Shown piece after piece: positions 22,140 through 34,356 of a stretch of DNA of 64,000 nucleotides (within the stretch, counting starts at the first letter, position 1; every line of letters begins with the position of its first letter). Origin of the DNA: Thysanoteuthis rhombus (Eukaryota > Mollusca > Cephalopoda > Oegopsida > Thysanoteuthidae); assembly GCA_963457665.1 (NCBI GenBank), contig OY735228.1, positions 1,522,173-1,586,172 of the forward strand. The letters run 5' to 3'. The position numbers and the translations under genes are program-made. Below the pieces are notes generated by a model. The model saw nothing but the letters and a program-made list of their open reading frames with translations. It had not been told where the DNA came from and ran no database searches.

Positions 22140-24229
22140 TATCTCAGCAACTTAAGAAGGCCAAATATCTGGATTTCTATTGATGAGGTTATGGCCAAGA
22201 GATGGTACTCCTCACTAGACCCTATAGAAGTTGGCTATGGCTGCTTCCCAGTAACATCAGTGCACTCTTTCTTATAAAAAATCCTGAAAGAACCCAAACA
22301 ACTTGAGTCACTAGGGGGATAGCCATGGCAGCTGAAACCAGCTCAGGATGGGTGTGGCTGACAAGAGCTGCGGTTGGAACCCTTCTGCTGATGGAAGCTA
22401 ATTGAGTGTTCACTGCATTGCATACATACGAGTTATGGGATGAAATGCTGAAAACCCAGAGATCCGGCTAAGGAAGCAGAAGGGCTCAATCAAAAAGAAT
22501 GTCTTGCTCTTTGCTCATTTGAGGCTTTTTGTAGCCAAGCATCTTTGAGGTTTAGCTTATAATTTCTAAGAGCCTTAGCTTGATTTTTGGTCGGCGAGTA
22601 GCTAGGCCTCTCAAATCACTTCACTTCAGTCAGGGATTTTTTGTTTTGTTTTGTTCTGTTTTTTTTCCAGTTTTCTGCAGACTGTTGAAGCTTCCTAATG
22701 TCTAATTCAGTGGTGTCCATCTGTGCATTTGTTTGTCTGTCATGCTTTAAAACCATCTGAACACAGGTACAGCATAACCAAATTTGGCGTGCACACTCTA
22801 AACTTGAAGGAGGGTTTTAAATTGAAACATTTTGTTCTTATCAAAATTTCAGTTAGCACCTCTTTAAGATAAATAGGTTATAAATGTCTGACAGAAGCTT
22901 TTGGCTTAGAAATGGGCAGAACTGATATTTAGGTTACATCTTGTAAGTAACAGTTGATAAAAACAGAAGAGGGGAAGAATCAATATTTTTCCATTCTGGA
23001 TTTAGAAATGTTCAGAATATTATTCTCAACTTTTTACTTTTAATTTGCCGCATAACAAATCTATTTCTAGTAAATTTTTACACTAGGATCAAAAATGTCC
23101 TGGAAACACCATTTTAATGTTAGTTATTAGTATGAAAGCGATTTGATCTCTCTTGTTCTAGTGTGTGTATGTGATGCTGTCAAATATGACAGCAGTATTT
23201 GAATAATTTTGAAATAGAAATGAACTTTAAAATATCCAAAACTATGTTGCACTGCATATTCATTTATGTTCAATCAGAATGATTTAGTTGGTGTTGTGTG
23301 TTTTTTTTTTGTTTTTCGTTTTTTTTTTTCATTTTCTTACAAGCGATTAAATATAAGGGAGAAAACTATTATATATATAATTATATATAATTTATATATA
23401 TATATAAATAAATATAAGGGAAAAAACTATTAGATTCTGATCATGGAGTATTCTCCCTTGACAAGTGTTGCAGACATGGAATGTTACATACAATCCCTGC
23501 TTGTCCACTGTCCAAGAGTAGAGCATTCCTTTAAAAAGAACATTTCATGAATGAAAATGGCAATTTGCCTAGTATTTTTATAGCCAAAACTTAAATCTTC
23601 CCAGACCCCAAAAATGGTGATATTAGGTTAAGCTGAGTTGTCGGGGATTAGAGTAGTGGGAGGTACTGGAGACTGGCTTGTAGGAGAGAGGGGAAGAGGG
23701 TATATGCTGCCTCTATTACTTTTAATTGCAGAACAAACACTGAACTCTGTTTGCTTTAGACTTTCTGTTGTTGAAACGAAAAAGTGGCCAAAAGTGAACT
23801 TTTCAAAAGCAGTAGATTGGGATACCTAAAATCATATTGGTATCTTCATTTCATTATTTTTGAATTCCTTAACATAGAAGTAAATCTTGCATGCCTGTTC
23901 TTCTCACTTTTAAAAGGTCTGCTCACTCATCAAGCTTACAGATCTCCCATAATACCTTTGTTGGACCTCCAGGGATCCACTGACTCAAGGTTGGGAATTG
24001 CTGCTATGAGCAATTGTTAGGCCTTGCTCTGTTCTGCTTGCCAGTAAAGTGTACTACACTGTTTCAGGTAGAAATAGTCTGAGAGACAAGCATTTCTTCT
24101 ACTGGGTGAATGATCCACCCAAAGATGAATGAAATTATTATAGGAGTGAATGAAGGATGATTAACTCAATTATATTTTTTCTAATCTGGAAAATACATTT
24201 CCATCAAAGTGGTTAGTAGTCACTTATTG

Positions 24230-24260
<31 letters not shown>

Positions 24261-24795
24261 CCTCATCTTTTCTACCTATGATTTTCTAATTTGAAGATGC
24301 TGCATATTTCTCGAATTTATTGTAATATAACATTTAAGGAGAGATCACATGATATCACCTATAGAATTATACACGAAGAAGAATCAAACGAAAATGTTCA
24401 GAAATGTAAGAAAATTTAGTCAATGGTGAATGAAATTTTTTGTGTAAATGCTGGGAGGGGGGTTACTGACACTAAAATAAAGAAGCACTCTGATAGACTA
24501 ATACATGGATGCAGCACTCCCATCTGCCTCCTCTTTCCAGATATAACTTGGCTATTTTCTCACTCTTCATTGTTTGAAATATTAAACTATAAACAGACAA
24601 GTGCCATTTTTTTCACTTCCCCCTCCTCCTCTTCCTCCTCTTCCTTCAACTACGCTGCCTAAATAATTAAAAATTGCATTTGCTAATCAAGCACACTGCA
24701 TCCTTGTGCGTGTGTATGCGCGTGTGTGTGCGTCCTTAGGGAAATTATAAATTACAAGATGTATTTTATTGATTTTCCAATTATAATCTTATGCA

Positions 24796-24832
<37 letters not shown>

Positions 24833-25205
24833 CTTTATTTTTTCCTAAGCTTTTCTTCTCTCTCTGTCATTTTCATAGAATGAAAAAAAAAAAATTGATT
24901 TCTTTTCTAAATATTTGTTGGAATAATTGGAAATGTTGAGCATTGTATGACCCACATGTGTGTCAGTGTGCCAGATCATGTTCATATTTTTCTTCTTCCT
25001 CAGTACCTTCAAGCATCCACTCACTCCCATCTTTCTTCTATACCCAAAATGAATTCCAGTTGGAAAAACTTGCAGATAAGGAGAAAGAGATTGTGGTTCG
25101 GTGTTCATAAAAATGTTTCTCATCCTGACGAACGTGTGTATATTGTTGGTGTTGAACTGCAAGTTTCTTTTTCTTCTTTGCATAACTTGAAATATTTGAC
25201 ATCTT
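22140..25205. other. No gene recognised; scattered simple repeats
   Basis: Contents: a 60-bp direct duplication of 'TAAATATAAGGGA.AAAACT' at 23348 and 23408 flanking an AT tract, a T run of about 30 at 24231-24260, TCC triplets near 24625, and a CT array at 24800-24830. The sequence at 23985-24005 (AAGGTTGGGAATTGCTG) resembles a hAT-type end, but no partner was found. Confidence 0.5.
24800..24830. repeat. (CT)n microsatellite
   Basis: About 15 uninterrupted CT units. Confidence 0.95.
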
Positions 25206-25209
25206 GAAC

Positions 25210-25520
25210 AGCAACATAGCCAGAGATTTGGGGACCTGGGAGGCTTGGTTCCCCGGGGCCACCCCCTCCAATATTTAGTGAGGTTTGACGAAAAAGAAAG
25301 AAATTACAATAGATAGACTGGCGCTAACAGTTGATTGTTGAAAAACGACCCCAAAGGCGAAATTATTATTTGTGCTATTCATCTATGTACTTTAATGTCC
25401 TTGTTATTACATACTGTCACTAGAAATGCAGTATAATTCTTTTGGGGGGGCCGGGTGTGTGTGTGTGTGTGGGGTTCAAGTAGATCCACCCACTTCTACC
25501 CCTCAGCTACGCCTCTGATT
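25210..25520. mobile_element. Possible miniature DNA transposon with CGTAGC-type ends
   Basis: The left end reads 'ACATAGCCAGAGATTTGGGG'. The complement of the right end reads 'AGAGGCGTAGCTGAGGGGTA'. Such (G)CGTAGC(C/T)-type ends are common on non-autonomous DNA elements in animals. The interior (about 310 bp) includes G runs and a GT array at 25458. No clear target-site duplication was found, so borders are approximate. Confidence 0.4.
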
Positions 25521-25930
25521 TTGAATGGGGAGATGTATTGTATTTGGCTGAAATGATTTTTTTTTTTTTCTTCTTCTTTTTTCCATCTAGTTGAGATGGT
25601 TAGATCAGTTCTGCAGGGGGGGGGGTATTTGATGTCATTTCTCCTCTTCATCTACATTGAAATGTGCGTTTGTTTGTATATCCACAAATGTAATCTTTTT
25701 CTACTTATTTAATTGTGTAATATATATATGTATATGTATGTGTGTGTGTGTGTGTTTTTAAAGTATCACCTTGGAATATAATAACCATCCAAAAATATTG
25801 TTAAATGAAAGGAGTCTATCATATATTAGCCACTATCTTGCCCACCCAAAAAAAAAACCTGACCCTAAATTCATCATGAAAGGAGTAGGGAAAGGCCTCT
25901 GTCAAGTAGTGGACCTGAAATGGCTGATAA

Positions 25931-26043
<113 letters not shown>

Positions 26044-26339
26044 ATATGGATTTGTTGAAAATCCTGACTGAAGTTTTTTTTTTTTTTCTTTTTTTTTTTT
26101 CCTCTCTTTCATGATTGTTCTGCATGGTTAGTTCAGGTTGAATCCATTTGTATTTCGGGGGTAGTGGGGTGGGGGGATATTCCAGGTACACATTGCGGTC
26201 ATGCGTTTATGGTACATTCTTGGTAAAACTCCCAACAGGTGATACAAGTTAATTTGAAATAGCCTCACCTCTGATTCTTTCTCAAGGTATGGGACATAGT
26301 GTATTTTACTGAAGAAATACCAATATTTTTGTCCTTCTT

Positions 26340-26650
26340 TTTGATTAAAGTAAGTGGTGCCCTTACACTGACTATGTCTTCGACAATCTCCACTCGGGCA
26401 GCACGTATCTCATAATGAAGTTTTTTCTGCCTATTTGTAATTTGTGAATTAGAATGAGGCAACTAGTTACTGAACTTGCGACGCTCATTTCACCCATAGC
26501 TAAAGGGGATGAAATGGATTCATGTTGTTCCCAAAGGCATCAGTGTGTAGGGAACACAAACCATCCTGGCCGGTGTTTGAACTTGGCTCACAGAATCCAT
26601 TCTTTGTGCCATTACCTGCTCAGCACCCAGTGCCGTTCCCTTATTGAATA
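26340..26650 (+). repeat. Repeat family B, copy 4
   Basis: It starts 'AAGTAAGTGGTGCCCTTACA' (29235 copy: 'GAGTAGTACCCTTACGCTGG'), and passes 'GGGGATGAAATGGATTCATG', 'CCCAAAGGCATCAGTG' and 'GTGTTTGAACTTGGCTCACA'. It ends 'CCATTACCTGCTCAGCACCC'. A TTGAACTTGG block resembles a diverged pol III B box, consistent with a tRNA-derived SINE, but no A box could be placed. The 95-codon open stretch here is repeat sequence. Confidence 0.65.
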
Positions 26651-26767
26651 TCAAGGTAGATTAATCAGGAAGGCTGTGGAAGTTCATTTTCAAAAAGCCA
26701 TGAAAAAACAAAACCATTTTGCTGTGCCAAAAAAATGTTAATTTATTGACTTGATATGAATCTGAAA

Positions 26768-27056
26768 TTGGTGATCAATTAAAAAATTGGGAGAAGGTGT
26801 GATCAGTGAATGAGTTATTTCTCTTACCATTTGTTGGGCGGTGATCACTAAAAAGAAGTCCCACTATTAAAAACCCAAGCCTGAATATAGTTGGACACAA
26901 ACTAAGTGCCCAGTTTAGCACCAACTTGGATAGTAAATCAACCCCCTCCGCACTTTAAGAACCATGGAGGGAATGAATGAACAAAAAAGAAAACGTTTCT
27001 TCTCTGGACATGATAAGGGGTAAATGTTTAGATTATCAGTCCTCTAGCTTTTATAT
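26768..27056 (-). repeat. Repeat family A, copy 4
   Basis: On the plus strand it reads 'GGTGATCAATTAAAAAATTG', 'GTGAATGAGTTATTTCTCTT' and 'TTGTTGGGCGGTGATCACTA'. It ends in 'GGACATGATAAGGGGTAAAT' and 'TCCTCTAGC', matching copy 2 block for block. It lies about 120 bp after a B copy, as A copy 2 does at the window start. Confidence 0.7.
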
Positions 27057-27199
27057 GACTGTTTTGATTTAAAGTTTCTAATTAGATGAACAAAATCTTT
27101 TTAATTACACCTTTTGCTTTCAATATAAGCTTTAAATCATCATCATCATTATTATCACACACCAAACAAAAGCTCGTGTTTTGCTGTTGATTTTTTTTT

Positions 27200-27225
27200 T
27201 TTTTCTCTCTCTCTCTCTCTCTCTG
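27200..27225. repeat. (TC)n microsatellite after poly-T
   Basis: T13 followed by about 10 TC units. Confidence 0.9.
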
Positions 27226-28750
27226 TCTTTTTAAATTGTTTTGCATTTTTATGTTTTTTAGCTTTGAGGGATAAGTTTAATGGCCTGTTAAAAATTTCCA
27301 CCCCTTCCCTACCACCACCGCCACCACCCGCCATCAATGCTTTTGACTCGTGTTGGTTTGTATGTCAGTCTTTGAGCTGTTCACATGGTACTATCAGTAG
27401 CACTAGTTTCGGCTGCTAGTGTCAGCTTAACCTGATTGCTGCACTAACATCGCTTTTACTCTTCATCTCTCTCTATTGAATACTAGCACTACTATTTCCA
27501 CCAGTGGTACTACTACTTTGACTCCTATTACTTCTATTCATTGATAACATAATCGCAGTGGAAATCAAATTCTCCAACCCCCCCCTCTCTCTCTTTGAAT
27601 ATTTAGCCTGAAGATGGAATCGTGAAGAGGGAGTAAAAATTGCTTGTAGAATCCATTTGCTGTTCTTCTGTGGCAGACACCTGACAGACAGACAGACAGA
27701 CAGACGGGCGGGCAGACTGACATCCGAGTGGGTACTGCGATCTTTGCTAGATTTATATAGGTCACCTGACACCGTTCTATGTGCCACTTGATCAAAATTA
27801 ATTTTTTGTTGAATTTTAATTTCTTCCTCGTTGGATCGAGATCATTATATCGACTAAATCTCAAATTGCTTTTCTTTTTTTCTCTTTGCTATTGCAATCC
27901 TGACTGTCATGATGTCAGTTTTTCTGGAGATAATCTTATCTAGGGATAATCAGTTCATATATGTGTGCTGGATGGTTAATGGTAGGGTTAGGCGGTTTGC
28001 TCGGTTATTCCATGAAGACTTTGCCTATTCAACCATCCTTCTTGGTGGATAAATAAAGATGGTTCTCCTCAACCAAATCCAGTCATCTTGGATCAGGGCT
28101 TCATTCAAATGCTTATAAACATTTGTATTAATCTAATGATTTAAGGAATCCAGATTTGGCTAAACTGATTTTGTCCTAAGTATCAGAAATTTAAAAATTT
28201 ATACATACACACTTGTAGGGATCAAATGTCTTAGATGTGAAGGAAAAAATAGGGGGGAAACTTCGTTAGACCAATGATTAATTATGCAAATTTTATGCAT
28301 CTTGTACATTGGATGAAAGGATTATCCCTTGCTTTAATTAATATGAAAATATCTATCCATATTAAAGCCTCCTGTGCAAATTAGTTTTTTTAATCATCTC
28401 CGTTTTGTCTGATTCCTATTATAACCTCAAAGTTATAATGAATCGGTCCATGTGAAATAGATTAAGAGAGCTAATAAATACATTTATGTGATATAACAAT
28501 GAAGAATATTTCAGAATTGCTGGATATTTGAAACTATAAGAAGAGAGAGTGTGTAAATGACAGAAAGAAATGTTTAGTTCAGAGTTGAGACTTTAAAAAA
28601 ACAAAAATTTGAAATAACGATATTTAAACTGTAAAAAATAGATTGCTCAGGATAACAGCCGATCCAAACATAAATAATACGATCATTTTTTGTGGGCGCA
28701 TACTAATTAACAAGATGAATTAATGTGTGTATATATACATAGATAACTCT
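27226..28750. other. No gene recognised
   Basis: AT-rich DNA with CCACCACC-type triplets at 27310 and the GACA array. Open stretches at 27473-27864 (minus) run through the GACA array and are not convincing. Confidence 0.5.
27684..27716. repeat. (GACA)n microsatellite
   Basis: Five GACA units decaying into GGGC-containing variants. Confidence 0.9.
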
Positions 28751-28754
28751 TCCT

Positions 28755-29120
28755 CACAGTCAATAACTGCACAGCCGTAGTACAAAAATTTGAAGTCTTG
28801 AAAAAAAAGATTCTATCAAAGAATAAATGCGATGGAAACAAATTCTATTGAAGACATCACTGGTGTTTTTTCCACTGGAAAACCTCTAAAATTGTATTGA
28901 AAAAAGACGTTGATTCTGGAGAATCAAGATATTATTAATGAACAAATAAGGCCCCGAGAAGCTTTTGTTCCGAAAATGAGGGAAAAAAATTGATGCCAAT
29001 TTTCAAGTCTGTGGAAATACTGTATGGCCAGGAGTGATGGAACTCACAAACAAACACACGCACAAATTATGAAAGGATAGAACCCTTTGCCACTTTTGAT
29101 GGCTACAGTTGTTCTAATGT
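28755..29120 (+). repeat. Repeat family C, copy 3, with conserved hairpin
   Basis: It aligns over its full length with 1815-2180. The hairpin is kept with different sequence: 'TTGATTC' - TGGA - 'GAATCAA' here versus 'ATCTAGATTC' - AGGA - 'GAATCTAGAT' there. Copy 3 ends 'GATAGAACCCTTTGCCACTT' and 'TTTGATGGCTACAGTTGTTC'. Compensating changes in the stem are compatible with selection for structure during spread of the element, but two copies cannot prove it. Confidence 0.7.
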
Positions 29121-29121
29121 A

Positions 29122-29146
29122 CCATTCATTATGGGACAGTATTTAT
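29122..29146 (-). mobile_element. Stowaway-like MITE, end fragment
   Basis: The string CATTATGGGACAGTATTTA matches the right end of the 10599 and 12907 elements. No left end is present, so it is a fragment or chance. Confidence 0.3.
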
Positions 29147-29234
29147 CTCTTTCTGTTATATTCTTTAATTGGTCCTCAAAGTACATGCTGTTGAAAATCA
29201 GACTTTTTAGTTGATGATTGTATCTTTTTCTTTT

Positions 29235-29490
29235 CTTGCTTCACTTGAGTAGTACCCTTACGCTGGCTAAGGCTTCAGGCATCAGTGCTTGGACTCCACT
29301 TCTCTCACTACTACTTACTTGAATCATTTGTGATATGTGGCAGAGATCTAGAAGTGACAAGCACCCCAAGTGGCGTCACTCAGTTAACTCAGCACTTTTT
29401 CTGCTCGTAGGTAATGGGAGAGATGGATTCACGCCTGCCCCAAGGACATTGCTGTTACCTGCTCAGCCACTAACACCTCCCCTGTTTCAA
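29235..29490 (+). repeat. Repeat family B, copy 5
   Basis: 'GTACCCTTACGCTGGCTAAG', 'GATCTAGAAGTGACAAGCAC', 'GGGAGAGATGGATTCACGCC' and 'TGTTACCTGCTCAGCCACTA' follow in order. The complement of 48095-48290 has the same first three blocks, giving the best pairwise match in the family. The head differs from copies 3 and 6 (no TTGCTAGC block), so B may have two subfamilies or be chimeric. Confidence 0.7.
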
Positions 29491-30069
29491 TTGAAAATGT
29501 AATTTATTGCTGTAAAATCAAAAGCTTTCAATAAACATTAGAGAAGAAAATCTTGTTTGATCATGATTTCTAAATCATCTGTAAAATTTAGAGGATTTTT
29601 CACCACCCCACACTTGGGCTTTAATGATTAACCGAAGAGTTAAAACCTTTTTAAATTCTCCTAAGTCATCCGTTTGATATGAAGTCAAGATCCGTCTTTA
29701 ATTGCAATTGTTAGTCGTCTCCTGCGGCTGTCAGTTCAGCCTGTAACAATTTCTTTCTTAATTCATCCACCCAGATTGGTTGGGGTGCTCCACCCCACCA
29801 TTATTCCCCTCCCCCCATCCGTTTTGGCTTGTTCGATCTGTCATGTGTGTGTGTGTGTGTCTGCCCTGCATATTACATCATGAATGCTGCTCACTTGGTT
29901 GCATGGCTATGTGCACATTGCATGCGTACAGGCCCCCCCTCCCAATACGAATGTGGGTGACAGCTTTGTGCATCAGTCAGTTAACTTTAACATAAAGAAA
30001 GACATGCAACTGTTCAATGACCCCCCCACCTAGCCCTTATCCTCTCTTTCTCTCTCTTGTGTGTATTTC

Positions 30070-30330
30070 CTTCCTCTCTCTCTCTCTCTGTCCCCGTCTC
30101 GAAGGCGTGCATTTCCTCTCTCTCTCCGTTTTGAAGGCATGCATTTCCTCTCTCTCTCTCTCTCTCTCTTCATTTTGAAGGCGTGCATTTCATCTCTCTC
30201 TGTCCGTCTGGAAGGCATGCATCTCCTCTCCATCTCAAAGGCGTGCATTTCCTCTCCTTCTCTCCGTCTGGGAGGCGTGCATTTCCTTCATCTCTCTCTT
30301 TCTCTCTGTCTGGAAGGCGTGCATTTCCTC

Positions 30331-30365
<35 letters not shown>

Positions 30366-30580
30366 CTCGAAGGTGTGCATTTCCTCCCTCCCTCTCTCTC
30401 TCTCTCTCTCCGTCTCGAAGGTGTGCATTTCCTCCCCCTCTCTCTCTCTCTCCGTCTCGAAGGTGTGCATTTCCTCCCCTCTCTCTCTCTCTCCGTCTCA
30501 AAGGCGTGCATTTCCTCCTTCTCTCTCCATTTCGGAGGCGTGCATTCCTTCTCTCTCTCTCTCTCTCTCTCTCTCGAAGT
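30070..30580. repeat. Compound minisatellite: CT tracts alternating with a GAAGGCGTGCATTTCCTC core
   Basis: About 13 copies of an 18-base core close to 'GAAGGCGTGCATTTCCTC' (at about 30101, 30133, 30175, 30211, 30236, 30270, 30312, 30367, 30415, 30457, 30498, 30533 and a decayed 30574). They are separated by CT runs of variable length. Cores vary at GCG/GTG/GCA, and the GTG variant occupies three neighbouring units, as expected from local copying. Open stretches on both strands (to 183 codons) are products of the repeat. The pyrimidine strand is a candidate for triplex (H-DNA) formation. Confidence 0.9.
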
Positions 30581-30919
30581 CATGCAGTCATACATTTTCT
30601 TGGACTGCCTAATTAATTGCACTTATTTAAGCTCAGTTTTGAATCTAATAATTTGATGAGCCTTTCTGTTCAGCCTACAAGTGGCTACATTTCCCTCTCC
30701 GAAGAATGTCCATGATAGTTGGTCTATTTGGGCACTTGTAAAATCCATTATAACAAAGCATGAATACCTACATATATACATTGTCTTGACATGAAATGAT
30801 GAATATTGTTGACAAGTTGTGCAGCCTAATGCCAAATATTCTTTGGGAAAGGTACCTACCTGCACTTACCTACAAAGATTATTAAACAGATCTATCGCAC
30901 TTTATTGATAAACGCTTTT

Positions 30920-31175
30920 TTTTTTCCCCCTGTAGATTATTTGCGGGATGTGTGTCTGCATCGTGGTTTCAGTAGCAAGTAGGTTTTTACGGAGTGGAAT
31001 TGCTAGCCTCATGCCTTAGATGTACTATCTCCTCATAATAAGTAAAAAGGAGTGGATTCATGCCTTTCCCTAAGGTATTACTCCTAAGTGAACATAAGCA
31101 GCTTCCACCAAAATTTCAACTCGGAACATAGATTTCATTTTCCGTGTGAGTAAGCACCCCCAACTCCCCATGTTG
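30920..31175 (+). repeat. Repeat family B, copy 6
   Basis: After a T9/C5 run it reads 'CTGTAGATTATTTGCGGGAT', 'GGAATTGCTAGCCTCATGCC', 'GTGGATTCATGCCTTTCCCT', 'AAGTGAACATAAGCAGC' and 'CCAAAATTTCAACTCGGAAC'. It is the clearest representative of the TTGCTAGC subfamily. Confidence 0.7.
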
Positions 31176-31179
31176 GTGA

Positions 31180-31815
31180 AAGCAATCCTCCCTTATTTTG
31201 ATGATCAACAAGGATTCTAATGGATCCCCAGGTGCAAAACATTTAGCAACGATGGTAAAAAAAAAACAAAACATTATCCTGAAAAATAATGTATTTTAAT
31301 TAAACTATCTAGTATTTCCATTCTCTGACTTGCTAGAATATTGCTCAACTTTTGGTCAGATAAGAACCAGTTGAACAATGTATAAGAAGAGCATTAATAT
31401 TCATATCCTTAGGAATAATTGGTTTCACTGGTATATGAAGTCTGTATGCAGTAAGTATAGATTCCTGAAAAACTATCTATAGGTTTAAACAAACCCCACA
31501 CATTTGTGTAAATTAGTATCTTCAATTGTATATTATTTTGTTGTATGTCCTGCCATAGCATAATAGTTATAATGGATTGGTCCATATAAAATAGATTAAT
31601 ATAGCCTTTTGACATTGAATAATATATAACTGAAAAGCTAGTTGTTAGGAGAAAAAAATGTGTAAATGACTGGAAAAAATGTCTTGCGTTCAGTTGAGGC
31701 TTGAAAAAAAATCAAAATTATGATACTTGAATCATTAAAAAATGAATTATCTAATAAAATAGCTTCATGCTCCTTAGGGCTATCTATGTATGAGTTGGCA
31801 CTGTCATTTTTGATG

Positions 31816-31850
<35 letters not shown>

Positions 31851-32525
31851 CCTCCACTTACAGAACTGTTTTTTACCTGCTGAGTCAATACATCATACAA
31901 TTATGGCTTTACAAAAGTACATATACCCCTATAAGTATCCCTACCCTCACTAATATTTGTTCACATAGAACAAATAGCTTTTCACCTGTCCATATAATGC
32001 AGGTCATAAATCTGTACGTCTGCATACACGGCAGTAGCAGCACATCATGAATTGGATACATTTTTGTGGAAGTGGTATATATCCATGCACACATAAGCGG
32101 GTATATTCTTGTCTCCCTCTTAATACCTACCTTGTTACACTACCTAATAATTCATATTGTCATTTCTCGTGCACCCGTTAGTGTACACCTACCTGCCATT
32201 GCAGGCCTGCTTTTCCATCGACAATTACATATGTAGACTCCCACACCCACAGCGATTGCCTGACATTGCATTGAGGGAAGGAAGTTTTTTTTTGGTAACC
32301 AAGTGCTTGAACCCTGACCTTGATTTTTGTTGTTTTTAAAAATTTTATTTCAAGTGCGTATGTGTCAATCCTTGTATGAATGGCGTACAAAATGTTTTCT
32401 GCTTGTAGAGGCCTTGGTCAGGGTTTTTTTTTTTTTCCTTTTTTACCTTTTTTTATCTCTGTCCACTTATATAAGATGGAAGGACAAATATATGGGGAGG
32501 GTGTGTGTAGAGGAAGTGATGCCCT
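31180..32525. other. No gene recognised
   Basis: AT-rich DNA with a short AT array at 31816-31850. Small open stretches at 31909-32390 show no motif. Confidence 0.5.
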
Positions 32526-32528
32526 ATG

Positions 32529-32533
32529 AGTAA

Positions 32534-32582
<49 letters not shown>
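32529..32582. repeat. (TA)n microsatellite
   Basis: TA alternation with one G near the start. Confidence 0.9.
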
Positions 32583-32586
<4 letters not shown>

Positions 32587-32697
32587 AACCTCTTCTATTT
32601 CATGCAGTGTGTATGTATGTATATACACACTCATAGCCTATATATATTTCTATCCATTTATAGTGAATGAGACAAAAAGGTATTGATGGATTGTGTA

Positions 32698-32724
32698 CAC
32701 ACACACACACACACATATATATAT
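32698..32724. repeat. (AC)n-(AT)n compound microsatellite
   Basis: About ten AC units joined to AT units. Confidence 0.9.
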
Positions 32725-33665
32725 TCATTTATTTAAAATTACTACTAAATTTTTCCTTGTATAATGTTTGATCTTTTCCACTCTTAAATTTTTTACTTAG
32801 TAGATGAAATTTATTTCCATTTTCTTTTACAAGGAAAAATAACTAAAAGTGATCAACAAAAACTGAATTTTTAAACTCCTTTGTTACTTTTCAGATAGTG
32901 ATCAATTGAATTCTTTTTTTGTCTCCTGTTTTCCTAAAAGAGTTCAGTAGTTTCCCTCACCCATTTGTGTGTAACACATATTGCTTACTTAATTGCTGTT
33001 AATATTACAAAGACTTGCATTTTCTCCACTTTTGACTCATTATTCCTGTATATATGGTGCCCCGTCATCCCCAGACCCTTTGAGTGGCCTGGCTGCGTTA
33101 TTGGAGCGACAAGATATAAATTAATGTTTCTTTATGCATTGCATAGACTTGGAATTGAAGCCTTTTTTTTTTTTTTCTATTCCCCAATAAAATTCCTGGA
33201 ATTATTCTTGCCTCATTTCCACTCTACAAATTCTGTCAATATCAAAAGAATTCTGATGAGAGATTTTTTATTTTTTCATATTTTTTTTTCTGAATGATTC
33301 CAGCCCTGTCCCTGAAAGTCTAGACTGTCTGGTACAAGCATATCTGTCAGGGAGAGCTCACCACCACCACCACCACCCCTACCCCTTCAACATCTGAATT
33401 GGATCATCAGAAAAGAAACTTGAATTTATTCTAGCCATTTTTTTTTCAAACAAGTCAATTTTATACAAAATCGCTGAACCTTCATTTTCAAATATCTGTC
33501 CACGGTGTGAAGTTTGATTTGTAAATTTTGCACATCGACTATGTATGTTAGAGCAGTAAAGATAAGAATCTAAGTGAATAATTTTCTCACACGCACACAC
33601 TTGAAATGTGTGCTCTTTCTTACTTAGTCATATCCCCAAGCCAACACACGACTTACTGTTTGAAT
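32725..33665. other. No gene recognised
   Basis: Contains CCA triplets at 33361 and T runs. The 110-codon plus-strand open stretch at 32965-33297 is Phe/Ile-rich and lacks recognisable motifs; its 3' part is poly-T derived. I do not call it a gene. Confidence 0.45.
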
Positions 33666-33695
33666 ATTAATCTCTGCTATCCATAACAGACCAGT

Positions 33696-33745
33696 TCAAA
33701 CACTGTTGCTGACTTGAGGTTATTCATGTGTTCTGACATTTATAT
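33696..33745 (+). repeat. Family F direct repeat, copy 1
   Basis: 'CTGTTGCTGACTTGAGGTTA' then 'TTCTGACATTTATAT'. The same order and spacing recur at 34357-34402. Confidence 0.5.
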
Positions 33746-33841
33746 GTATTTATCTGAACTTCACCCAGCCCTTACAATCATGGTAGAAGCTTTAAATTTT
33801 GTACGCACACTCCTCTCAATGTTTTGCTATATAAAAATTAA

Positions 33842-33990
33842 TGGGGGGGTGTTCATTATACCATGTAAGTGCATGCTAAACTGGTCACTAGATTGTGCCC
33901 ATCTGATTTTTAAAAATTCAGTCCATTTTTAGTGATCACAGCCCAACAAAAGGCTACAGTAACTTATTCATTCTCTTTTAATTGATTGCC
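33842..33990 (+). repeat. Repeat family A, copy 5
   Basis: 'GTGCATGCTAAACTGGTCAC', 'GATTTTTAAAAATTCAGTCC' and 'TAGTGATCACAGCCCAACAA' lead to 'TTATTCATTCTC'. It is truncated at both ends relative to copy 2. Confidence 0.65.
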
Positions 33991-34356
33991 AATAACACAG
34001 CATATATGGGTGACAGTGATTCATAATTTCACTTGGAATGCTAGTTTTGAATTAATTTTATTATTGGAAAAAAGTTGTGCCCTAAAAGCAAGAAAAATGA
34101 AGATCTTAATGCTAGATGATTACTGGCTTAATTATAATTTTTACTTGTTTCATTGATATTATGTGGTAAGTAGTGTAATAGTCATTTATTTTATGATAAA
34201 AGGCTTTGTTCATTGCAAGTTGTCGATTGTAAGATAAAAACCTTGACTTATTGATAGAACTGAGTCGCCATCACTCACAACATAACAAAAATTTTCAGTT
34301 AGCCAGAGAATTGTAATGGCGGAAATTTTTGTCATCCGAAGTTAATGGTTTTAATA

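Noticed and set aside
22709-24005. 1.3-kb hAT element between CAGTGGTGTCC and GGTTGGGAATTGCTG
   Set aside because: The two ends do not pair beyond a few bases and no 8-bp duplication is visible.
30061-30656. Open stretches up to 183 codons on both strands
   Set aside because: They are the compound minisatellite read in different frames.
32965-33297. 110-codon plus-strand open stretch
   Set aside because: No recognisable motif; its 3' part is poly-T derived and there is no splice support.
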